Source: Roseovarius indicus (GTDB taxonomy: Bacteria; Pseudomonadota; Alphaproteobacteria; Rhodobacterales; Rhodobacteraceae). From it: a DNA stretch of 64,000 nucleotides. Shown in pieces: positions 46,949 to 54,282 of this stretch; positions within the stretch are counted from its first letter, which is position 1; the number at the start of each line of letters is the position of its first letter. The position numbers and the translations under genes were made by a program. Under the pieces are notes generated by a model. It was not told the origin of the DNA, searched no databases, and saw only the letters and a list, made by a program, of their open reading frames with translations. The DNA lies in assembly GCF_008728195.1 (NCBI RefSeq), contig NZ_CP031599.1:124001-188000 (forward strand), in the 5' to 3' direction.

Positions 46949-48163
46949 ATGACCACTCAAAGTGAGGCCATCGCGGCTGATCTGGAAGCCATCAGGGCGA
47001 ACTATTCTTTGACCGATGAGCAGCGCCAGATCGTCGATCACGTGGATCGGGTATCTCGCGAGGTGCTGCACCCGCTGCAGTCGCGTATGGATGACGAGGA
47101 ATGGTGGCCCGATGATCTGTTCAAGCAGATGGGCGAGCTGGGCCTGCTGGGGATTACCGCGCCGGAGGAGCTGGGCGGATCGGGACAGACCGAGTTCACC
47201 CAGGCGCTGGTGTCCGAGGTGATTTCGAAGTGGAATCCGGCTGTGGGCCTCTCGCACGGGGCGCATGACAACCTGTGCCTGAATAACCTGCTGCGCAACG
47301 GCTCCGAAGAGCAGGTGAAGAAATATGTGCCGGGTCTTTGCTCGGGCGACCTAGTTGGTGCTTTGGGCCTGACCGAACCGGGTGCGGGATCCGATGCGCT
47401 CGGATCCATGGCCACCACTGCCCGCCGCGACGGTGATGATTATGTCATCAACGGTTCGAAGATTTACATCACCAACGGCCCCATTGCCGATGTGATCCTG
47501 CTTTATGCCAAAACCGACAAGTCGAAGGGCGCCAAGGGCATTTCTGCTTTCATCATCGAGACGGACAATCCCGGTTTCAAGGTGGCGCAAAAGCTTGACA
47601 AAATGGGCTTCCGCGGCTCGCCAACCGGAGAACTGGTGTTTGAGGATTGCCGCGTACCCGCATCCGCCATGGTTGGACCGGAAAACACCGGCGTTTCGGT
47701 GGTAATGAGCGGACTGGATCTGGAGCGTGCTATGGTTGCCTCAGTCTGCGTTGGCATGGCCGAACGCGCCCTGGAGCTGGGACTGGAATACGCCAAGATT
47801 CGCGAACAATTCGGCAAACCGATTGCAAGTTTCCAGATGATGCAGTCGAAACTGGCCGAGATCTACACCGAGGTCGAAACCGCGCGTGCCTTCAGTTATC
47901 GTGCGCTGGCCGCCTGTACCGGCCTGCCAAAAGGGGCCGGGGGCCGCGGCGAAATCCACAAACTGACCGCAGCGGCCTGTCTTTATGCCGGCGAGGCATT
48001 CAACAAGGCGGTGACCGAAGCCTGCCATATCCATGGCGGCTCTGGCTACATGCAGGACACCGAAATCAACCGGCTGTTCCGCGCCAACAAGCTGCTGGAA
48101 ATCGGCGCGGGTACAAGCGAAGTCCGCAAGATCATCATTGCCGAAGAACTTTTGCGCGCCTGA
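46949..48163 (+). CDS. Acyl-CoA dehydrogenase, isovaleryl-CoA-dehydrogenase type
   Basis: A 404-residue flavoenzyme. GLTEPGAGSDALGSM and YVINGSKIYITNGPIADV form the substrate/FAD loops. LDLERAMVAS carries the catalytic Glu at the position used by isovaleryl-CoA dehydrogenase and not in the C-terminal loop. IHGGSGYMQDTEINRLFRANK is the C-terminal block. The LDLER base suits alpha-H abstraction from 3-methyl-branched substrates. GGGAGGATGAT precedes the ATG at 46949. It starts the plus-strand operon running to the second thioesterase at 51934. Confidence 0.9.
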   Translation: MTTQSEAIAADLEAIRANYSLTDEQRQIVDHVDRVSREVLHPLQSRMDDEEWWPDDLFKQMGELGLLGITAPEELGGSGQTEFTQALVSEVISKWNPAVGLSHGAHDNLCLNNLLRNGSEEQVKKYVPGLCSGDLVGALGLTEPGAGSDALGSMATTARRDGDDYVINGSKIYITNGPIADVILLYAKTDKSKGAKGISAFIIETDNPGFKVAQKLDKMGFRGSPTGELVFEDCRVPASAMVGPENTGVSVVMSGLDLERAMVASVCVGMAERALELGLEYAKIREQFGKPIASFQMMQSKLAEIYTEVETARAFSYRALAACTGLPKGAGGRGEIHKLTAAACLYAGEAFNKAVTEACHIHGGSGYMQDTEINRLFRANKLLEIGAGTSEVRKIIIAEELLRA

Positions 48164-48176
48164 GGGAGACGAGACA

Positions 48177-49376
48177 ATGAACAAGCAACTGCGCAACGAC
48201 ACCGCTCTGCCAACACATTTCATGACGGACGAACAGCAGGCCCTGGCCGATCAGGCCGGCAAGTTCTTTATGTCCGAGTTCCACCATCTGAACGCGGAAA
48301 TGGACGACACCGACGATCTGCCCCCTTCGGTTTTCCCCAAGCTGGGCGAAATGGGATATCTCGGCCTGAACGTGCCGCCGGAATTCGGCGGTGCCGGGCT
48401 CGATTTTACCTCGGCCTGTATCATCACCGAGGAAATGTCTCGGGCCTCGGCGGCCATCGGACTGACCCATGTGGCCCATGACAATTTGTGCGTCAACAAC
48501 ATCTATCGCAACGCCAATGACGAGTTGCGCCGAAAATACCTGCCGGGCCTGTGCAACGGCACGCTGATCGGCGCCCTGGGCCTGACCGAACCCGGCGCGG
48601 GGTCTGATGCGCTTGGCTCGATGCGGACCACGGCCAAACAGGATGGCGACGACTACATACTGAACGGCGCCAAGATCTACATCACCAACGGACCGATTGC
48701 CGATCTGGTCCTAGTCTATGCCAAGACCTCGCCGGAAAAGGGCGCCAAGGGTATTTCCGCCTTTATCGTGGAAACCGACACGCCGGGTTTTAAGGTGGCG
48801 CAGAAGCTCAACAAGATGGGATTCCGCGGCTCGCCGACGGGCGAACTGGTATTCGAAGATTGCCGCGTTCCGGCCAGAAACATGGTCGGCAAGCTGGATG
48901 GCGGGGTTGCCGTTACCATGTCCGGACTTGATCTGGAACGTGCCATCGTCTGTTTCAACGCTCTGGGCATTGCGCAGCGGGCGCTGGATATTTCCATCGA
49001 TTACGCCAAGACACGCCAGCAATTCGGCAAACCGATCGCCAGTTTTCAGATGGTGCAGGCGATGCTGGCCGACATGTATACCCAGATCGAGGCGGCGCGC
49101 AGCCTGTCCTTACGCACCGCGGCCATGTGTGAGGGCCTCGAAGAGGGCGCAGGCGGGCGCGGCGAAATCCACAAGCTCACCGCTGCGGCAATCTACAAGG
49201 CTGCCGAGGCGACATCCTTCGTTCTGGACAAGGCCGTCCAGATTCACGGCGGCTCGGGCTACATGCGTGACACCGAGGTGAACCGGCTTTATCGGACAGG
49301 TCGCGTGCTTGAGGTCGGCGCGGGCACCCAGGAGGTGCGCAAGCTTATCATCTCTGGCGAATTGCTGAAGAACTGA
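48177..49376 (+). CDS. Acyl-CoA dehydrogenase, isovaleryl-CoA-dehydrogenase type (paralogue)
   Basis: A 399-residue enzyme about as long as the preceding one and sharing long identical stretches with it (TNGPIAD, KMGFRGSPTGELVFEDCRVP). It also has LDLERAIVCF with the same catalytic Glu, so the pair arose by tandem duplication. They probably act on related branched acyl-CoAs of different length, or form a hetero-oligomer. GAGGGAGACGAG is the ribosome site before the ATG at 48177, 13 bases after the preceding stop. Confidence 0.9.
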   Translation: MNKQLRNDTALPTHFMTDEQQALADQAGKFFMSEFHHLNAEMDDTDDLPPSVFPKLGEMGYLGLNVPPEFGGAGLDFTSACIITEEMSRASAAIGLTHVAHDNLCVNNIYRNANDELRRKYLPGLCNGTLIGALGLTEPGAGSDALGSMRTTAKQDGDDYILNGAKIYITNGPIADLVLVYAKTSPEKGAKGISAFIVETDTPGFKVAQKLNKMGFRGSPTGELVFEDCRVPARNMVGKLDGGVAVTMSGLDLERAIVCFNALGIAQRALDISIDYAKTRQQFGKPIASFQMVQAMLADMYTQIEAARSLSLRTAAMCEGLEEGAGGRGEIHKLTAAAIYKAAEATSFVLDKAVQIHGGSGYMRDTEVNRLYRTGRVLEVGAGTQEVRKLIISGELLKN

Positions 49377-49387
49377 GGGGTAGCATC

Positions 49388-50242
49388 ATGAGCGAACTGA
49401 AATCACGGCGCTATGCGCCGGATCTCATGGCGGGCCAGGTTGCCCTGGTCACAGGCTCCGGCTCTGGAATGGGCCGGGCGACGGCGATCGAAATGGCCTC
49501 TTGCGGGGCTAGGCTTGCGCTGTTCGCGCGCCGCGAAGAGCCGCTGGAAGAGACCGCCGAAATGATCCGCGCAGCGGGTGGCGAGGCCCTCGTGGTGTCC
49601 GGCGACATCCGCGACGAGAACAGCATCGAAGTGGCCATGCAGCGCATCAAGGACCATTACGGGCAGCTTGACGTGCTGGTGAACAATGCCGGCGGCCAGT
49701 ATATCGCGGCCGCCCGCGATATCACCAACAAGGGCTTCGAAGCCGTGATCCGCAACAACCTGATCGGGTCTTGGCAGATGACCCGGGCAGCGGCGGATCA
49801 CTTCATGTACGAAAATGGTGGATCGGTTGTGTTCGTCACCGCCATCTCGGCGCGCACCGCGCTTACCGGCTTTACACACACCGTCGCCGCCCGCGCCGGT
49901 GTGACGGGCATGATGAAAACGCTGGCCGCCGAATGGGGCGAGTACGGCATCCGGCTGAACTGTGTCGCGCCCGGCACGATCAAGACCGATGCGCTTGGCC
50001 GCTATCCGATTCCGCCGGAACAGTGGAAACAGCTGAACCGCTCGGTGCTAAACCGGATGGGGGCGGCCGAGGACATCGCAGGCACGATCATTTTCCTGGC
50101 CTCGAAACTTGGCGGTTTCATCACCGGAGAAGACATTTATGTAGACGGCGGTGAGACCTTGCATATGGGTCATGACGCGCGGGACATGATCAACCCCGCG
50201 ATGTTCGAGAAACGCGAACGGGGAGATGGCAAGAATGAGTAA
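49388..50242 (+). CDS. SDR oxidoreductase lacking YxxxK, PECR/trans-2-enoyl-CoA-reductase-like
   Basis: A 284-residue short-chain dehydrogenase with the cofactor loop TGSGSGMGRATAIE and LVNNAGGQYI. The catalytic Tyr/Lys pair is missing. In the place of YSASKAGV it has HTVAARAGVTGMMKTLAAEWG, the pattern of peroxisomal trans-2-enoyl-CoA reductase (AARAGV). The C terminus GGFITGEDIYVDGGETLHMG completes the fold. An enoyl-CoA reductase or dienoyl-CoA reductase role is more likely than an alcohol dehydrogenase role; AtuG of terpene clusters is a comparable protein. It lies 11 bases after the preceding dehydrogenase. Confidence 0.8.
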   Translation: MSELKSRRYAPDLMAGQVALVTGSGSGMGRATAIEMASCGARLALFARREEPLEETAEMIRAAGGEALVVSGDIRDENSIEVAMQRIKDHYGQLDVLVNNAGGQYIAAARDITNKGFEAVIRNNLIGSWQMTRAAADHFMYENGGSVVFVTAISARTALTGFTHTVAARAGVTGMMKTLAAEWGEYGIRLNCVAPGTIKTDALGRYPIPPEQWKQLNRSVLNRMGAAEDIAGTIIFLASKLGGFITGEDIYVDGGETLHMGHDARDMINPAMFEKRERGDGKNE

Positions 50243-51038
50243 ACACCCAGTCCTTCTGGAGATTTCCGACAGGATCGCCACGGTTACGCTGAACGACCCC
50301 GAGCGGCGAAACCCGGTCACCGGAAACGACATGATCGCTGCCCTTCTGGAGACCTTCGCCAAGGTGCAGGCCGATCCTCAGGTCAGCGTTATGATCATGA
50401 CCGGTGCCGACCCGGCCTTTTGTGCCGGCGGCGACATCAAGGAGATGAACGATCCCGACAGTGTGTTCCGCAAGGAACCGCTTGCGGCGGCGCAGAGCTA
50501 TGTCGATGGGGTGCAGCGGCTGCCGCTTGCGCTCTACAACATGGATATTCCGACGATCGCCGCAGTCAACGGCCCGGCGGTGGGCGCGGGTTGCGACCTG
50601 ACCATGATGTGCGACATGCGCATCGCGTCGGAGAGGGCGAAGTTCGGCGAGGTGTTTCTGAATCTCGGGATCATTCCAGGCGATGCAGGCAGCTGGTTTC
50701 TGTTGCGTCGTCTGGGTCACCAGAAGGCCGCCGATCTGACCTTCTCGGGACGTATGGTCGAGGCCGAAGAGGCGCTGGAGCTTGGCATGGTGCTTGAACT
50801 TGTGCCCCATGAAGAATTGATGGCACGGGCCCGCGAACGGGCCGCCGTCATCGCAGCGAAACCACCGCGGGCGGTGCGCGTCGCCAAGCGTCTGATGCGC
50901 AACGCCGAACGGATGGATCTACCGGACTTCCTGAATTCTGCGGCGGCTTATCAGGCGCTCATGCATCAGACCGAAGACCACCACGAGGCGGTTGCTGCGT
51001 TCGTCGAAAAACGAAAACCCAACTTCACGGGGCGTTAA
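50235..51038 (+). CDS. Enoyl-CoA hydratase/isomerase family protein
   Basis: A 267-residue crotonase. Oxyanion-hole segments are PAFCAGGDIKEMN and GPAVGAGCDLTMMCDMRIAS. The catalytic strip FGEVFLNLGIIPGDAGSWFL has Glu in the first position and Asp where hydratases often have the second Glu, suggesting isomerase, hydratase or ring hydrolase chemistry. The ending VAAFVEKRKPNFTGR is standard. It overlaps the preceding SDR gene by eight bases. An ATG at 50226 is also in frame; 50235 is better spaced from GGGGAGA. Confidence 0.85.
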   Translation: MSKHPVLLEISDRIATVTLNDPERRNPVTGNDMIAALLETFAKVQADPQVSVMIMTGADPAFCAGGDIKEMNDPDSVFRKEPLAAAQSYVDGVQRLPLALYNMDIPTIAAVNGPAVGAGCDLTMMCDMRIASERAKFGEVFLNLGIIPGDAGSWFLLRRLGHQKAADLTFSGRMVEAEEALELGMVLELVPHEELMARARERAAVIAAKPPRAVRVAKRLMRNAERMDLPDFLNSAAAYQALMHQTEDHHEAVAAFVEKRKPNFTGR

Positions 51039-51050
51039 AGGAAAGATCGC

Positions 51051-51533
51051 ATGTCAGACATCACCCAAAAGAAGATGGAGCGGATCGCGCAGATGTGGAA
51101 TGCGAGCGGCAAGGGTCTTATTACGCATATGGCGCTTGAGATCGAAGAGGTTTCGACCGAAGGCGTTCGGGTTCGGATGCCGTTCAATCCGGACTTTTGC
51201 GTCGATGCGGAACAGACACTGCTCCATGGTGGTATCCTGACGGCTCTTCTGGACAGTGTCTTTGGATTGGCTAACTTTGTCGCCATCGAAGGCGTCAGCA
51301 CCATGGCCACTCTTGATCTGAGAGTTGATTACCTGCGCCCTGCTCGTTCGCGCGCGGATGTCATCGTTCAGGCGCATTGTTTTCGCCAGACCCGCCACAT
51401 CGCCTTCAATTCCGGCAGCGTCTGGTTCGAGGGCCATGATAATGCTGAAATCGCCCGTGGAACCGCCTCGTTTGCATTGACGCGCGGCGAAACCAGCCTG
51501 TTTGACGCAATGACAAAAGGAAAAACCTCGTGA
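51051..51533 (+). CDS. PaaI-type hotdog thioesterase
   Basis: A 160-residue hotdog-fold acyl-CoA thioesterase. The catalytic helix region is LLHGGILTALLDSVFGLANF; MATLDLRVDYLRPARSR follows as in PaaI/YdiI proteins. It probably releases free acids or CoA from non-productive intermediates. It follows the crotonase by 12 bases and overlaps the next thioesterase gene, so two different hotdog enzymes are made together. Confidence 0.85.
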   Translation: MSDITQKKMERIAQMWNASGKGLITHMALEIEEVSTEGVRVRMPFNPDFCVDAEQTLLHGGILTALLDSVFGLANFVAIEGVSTMATLDLRVDYLRPARSRADVIVQAHCFRQTRHIAFNSGSVWFEGHDNAEIARGTASFALTRGETSLFDAMTKGKTS

Positions 51534-51934
51534 TGGACGTGCAAACTGTCAATGCCAATGTATCCCGGGTGCCGTTCTTCCGATTTCTCAACTTTGAGGT
51601 CAGAAGTCTAGACAGTCTCCATGCTGAGGCGGAAATGACCTTTGATGACCGCCATATCGGTAACCCGATCATGGAGTACTACCATGGCGGCATAATTGCG
51701 AGTTTTATGGAGGCCACTGCCGCCATCGCGGTACAGCCCGATTTCGCCGACGTTCCGGCCAAGCCGATCAACCTAACCGTCGATTACCTCAGACCCGGTG
51801 TGAAGGGATCGCTTTTTGCCCGCGCCAATGTCACGCGCAAGGGCAATAGGATGGCGAGCGTCAGCGTGCTCAGCTGGCAGACGGATCGGGAAAAGGCGGT
51901 TGCCGAAGGGCTGTATCACTTCCTTCTGGTCTGA
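51533..51934 (+). CDS. Second hotdog-fold thioesterase
   Basis: A 133-residue hotdog protein with YYHGGIIASFMEATAAIAVQ as the helix and catalytic region and PINLTVDYLRPGVKGSLFAR as the following strands. It is only distantly like its neighbour. The ATG at 51533 overlaps the preceding stop by one base (TGATG); a GTG three bases earlier is an alternative. Its 3' end overlaps the convergent tandem tetR gene by 19 bases. Confidence 0.82.
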   Translation: MDVQTVNANVSRVPFFRFLNFEVRSLDSLHAEAEMTFDDRHIGNPIMEYYHGGIIASFMEATAAIAVQPDFADVPAKPINLTVDYLRPGVKGSLFARANVTRKGNRMASVSVLSWQTDREKAVAEGLYHFLLV

Positions 51935-53280
51935 CCGGGGCAACCGCTTTCAGGGCTACCTTGTCCTGTGGACGGGGCCGCTTCCCGGTTACAAATGCCT
52001 TCCAGTAACAGATTGATGAGCATGCTGGAGAATTCAGGCAGTGATAGATATCCTTGCACTCCTGCCTTGTTCGGGTCGAACCATTCCACCGTCCAGTTTA
52101 AGGCACCCAACATCACCTGGCGCAAGGGGACGATCTTGATATCCGACCGTATGGCACCGTCGTCCTGAGCTTCACGGAGTATCCGATCCCAGAGTTTTCC
52201 ATACTCATGGCGAATACCCCTGTGCCTCTCCCTGAAATGATTGGGGAGCATTCCATAGCTTCTGATATTCGCCGAGGTGAATTCGCTTGCCTTGAAGAGG
52301 AAATCCAGGTGCGCCCAGATTGCAGTCGCTATCCTGGTGTGATGATCGTACGGGGCATCGAATTTCCGAACGGCGGCTTCGACACCTGATAGCAAGTCCC
52401 TCAGTCCGGCGTTTAGAATTTCGTCAATGATCGCGTCCTTGGAGTTGAAATGGTAATAGACGCTGCCCGCTTTCATGTCCGCTTCTTCCGCGATCTTTCT
52501 CAGCGTGGTCGCCTTGTAGCCATTGTCCCTCAGAACGCGCGCTGCGGCCTTTAGGATTTCTGCACGGGTCTTGGCCGCCTTGCCGTCGGGATACGGGATT
52601 TTCGCAGGAGTGGCGGGGCACAGCATCAAGCCTTCGGTATCCGCCTTGCGATGCAGACACATTCCATCAAGTATCAGCTTACTCAATCGTTCCGCGAGGA
52701 TGCGCACCGGATACTTTGCGATATTATACCATTCCACAGTCCAGTTCATGGCACTCAGGATGAATTGGCGAATGACTGTTGTGGATATGTCATTTCGGAG
52801 GTGACCGTTGCGTTTGGCGTCATTCAGGAATTTGCCCCAGGCACCCGCATATGATGCACGCAATTCGCGATGCGGGGTGCGTGTTTCGTCCGACAACATC
52901 GGATAGTTCCGAATATTGGCTGACGTAAAGTCGCTGTCGGTCAACAGGTAGGTAAGGTGTGTTTCAATCAGCAGTCCGAAAGTCTTGCGAAAATCCTCCG
53001 AACTTGTCGGTGCCGACCGAACGATTTCACTGACCGCCTGATAAAGTTGGCGGACGCCAAGATCGAGAACTTCGCTCAGAATCTGGTCCTTGGATTGAAA
53101 ATGATAATAAATGCTGCCGGCCTCAATGCCAGCTTCCTGCGCGATGTCGCGCATGGTCGTTGCGTGATAGCCTTCATACCGAAAAAGTCGCGCAGCCGCC
53201 GAAAGGATACCCTCACGTGTCCTCCCAGACTTGTTCAAGTCTTCGCTCAGTGTCCTGGATGGGTCAGTCTTGTGTACCAT
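51916..53280 (-). CDS. Tandem double TetR-family repressor in one polypeptide
   Basis: A protein of 454 residues made of two full TetR repressors in a row. Module 1 (about residues 15-210) starts with TREGILSAAARLFRYEGYHA and ends its HTH with AGSIYYHFQSKDQI. Module 2 (about 235-430) repeats it with TRAEILKAAARVLRDNGYKA and AGSVYYHFNSKDAI. Both have the ligand-domain segments TSANIRNYPML or TSANIRSYGML and NWTVEWYN or NWTVEWFD. The reading frame between them is open and has normal codon use. One chain could fold into the equivalent of a TetR dimer. The start is either 53280 or 53316; operator copy 5 lies directly upstream, so it is probably autoregulated. Confidence 0.9.
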   Translation of the reverse strand: MVHKTDPSRTLSEDLNKSGRTREGILSAAARLFRYEGYHATTMRDIAQEAGIEAGSIYYHFQSKDQILSEVLDLGVRQLYQAVSEIVRSAPTSSEDFRKTFGLLIETHLTYLLTDSDFTSANIRNYPMLSDETRTPHRELRASYAGAWGKFLNDAKRNGHLRNDISTTVIRQFILSAMNWTVEWYNIAKYPVRILAERLSKLILDGMCLHRKADTEGLMLCPATPAKIPYPDGKAAKTRAEILKAAARVLRDNGYKATTLRKIAEEADMKAGSVYYHFNSKDAIIDEILNAGLRDLLSGVEAAVRKFDAPYDHHTRIATAIWAHLDFLFKASEFTSANIRSYGMLPNHFRERHRGIRHEYGKLWDRILREAQDDGAIRSDIKIVPLRQVMLGALNWTVEWFDPNKAGVQGYLSLPEFSSMLINLLLEGICNREAAPSTGQGSPESGCPGQTRRK

Positions 53281-53324
53281 TCCATTTCGATACTTGCGGG
53301 ACACGAGACTGTCCATTGCATTAA

Positions 53325-53342
53325 TTCTAACAAATGTTAGAA
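53325..53342. promoter_or_regulatory. CTAAC-N4-GTTAG operator, copy 5 (tandem tetR and SDR-ligase operon)
   Basis: TTCTAAC-AAAT-GTTAGAA, the longest perfect version (7-bp arms, core 53327-53340). It lies in the divergent promoter region of the tandem tetR gene (53280 or 53316) and the BadH-like SDR gene (53408). Confidence 0.8.
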
Positions 53343-53407
53343 TAGTGCAAGGAACGTTCCGAATCAAGTTCTTTGCCAAGATGATAACGGAAGAGGAGGA
53401 CCTCCAT

Positions 53408-54169
53408 ATGCGAGGGTTGAGTGGAAAACGCGTGATCGTGACCGGCGGCGGCAGCGGCATCGGGCGCGCGGTGTGCGAACGGTTCGGCGAAGAAGGTGCC
53501 GAGATTGCGATCTTTGACATGAGCGAAGACGGGGCGAAGGAAACGGTTCGCCTGATCACCGAGGCCGGCGGCAAGGCGCAGGCCTTCAAGGTGGACATCA
53601 CCGACCGTGCCCAGGTCGACATGGCTGTAGCCGAGTTCGAGGCCGGGGGTCCGGTCGATGTGCTGGTGAACAATGCCGGCTGGGACGTGATCAAACCGTT
53701 CCTCGACACCGATCCCGACCTTTGGAAGAAGGTCATCGACATCAATCTTTACGGTCCGCTGAATATGCATCACGCGGTGCTTCCGGGCATGGTCAAGAAC
53801 GGGGGCGGCCGTGTGGTCAACATCGCGTCCGACGCCGGACGCGTCGGATCATCTGGCGAAGCCGTGTATTCGGCCTGCAAGGGTGGCATCATCTCGTTTA
53901 CCAAGACCGTAGCGCGCGAACTTGCACGCAAAGGTATTCAACTGAACGCGGTCGCCCCCGGACCGACCGACACGCCATTGTTCGCTCAGGTTGCTGAGGG
54001 CGAGGCAGGTCAGAAGATCGCCGAGGGTCTCAAGCGGGCGATTCCGATGAAGCGCCTGGCGCAGCCGACAGATTACCCAGGCATTATCTGTTTTCTGTCG
54101 TCCGACGACGCGGGATTCATCACCGGTCAGGTGATTTCGGTTTCGGGCGGCTTGTCCATGCACGGCTGA
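53408..54169 (+). CDS. SDR-family hydroxyacyl-CoA dehydrogenase, BadH-like
   Basis: A 253-residue classical SDR: MRGLSGKRVIVTGGGSGIGR at the start, NNAGWDVIKPF, the catalytic Ser in NIASDAGRVGSSGE and the Tyr/Lys pair in YSACKGGIISF. The opening and the GWDVIKPFLDTDP segment are those of 2-hydroxycyclohexanecarboxyl-CoA dehydrogenase (BadH) of alicyclic-acid pathways, although many annotated relatives are untested. GGAGGA lies before the ATG at 53408. It is driven from operator copy 5. Confidence 0.85.
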   Translation: MRGLSGKRVIVTGGGSGIGRAVCERFGEEGAEIAIFDMSEDGAKETVRLITEAGGKAQAFKVDITDRAQVDMAVAEFEAGGPVDVLVNNAGWDVIKPFLDTDPDLWKKVIDINLYGPLNMHHAVLPGMVKNGGGRVVNIASDAGRVGSSGEAVYSACKGGIISFTKTVARELARKGIQLNAVAPGPTDTPLFAQVAEGEAGQKIAEGLKRAIPMKRLAQPTDYPGIICFLSSDDAGFITGQVISVSGGLSMHG

Positions 54170-54282
54170 AGCCATGACAGCAGCGCCGGACACAAGGCGT
54201 TGCTGCCAAACCGTGCCAAGAGTTACCTCCCCGACTGGCCGCGCCTTTTGTGCGGCCCTTTCTCATTCTAGAAAGGTTGCGA

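Noticed and set aside
53316..53745. The open frame of the tandem TetR gene extended to 53745
   Set aside because: The extra residues are Ser/Pro-rich, run antisense through the SDR gene and would place the operator inside the coding sequence.
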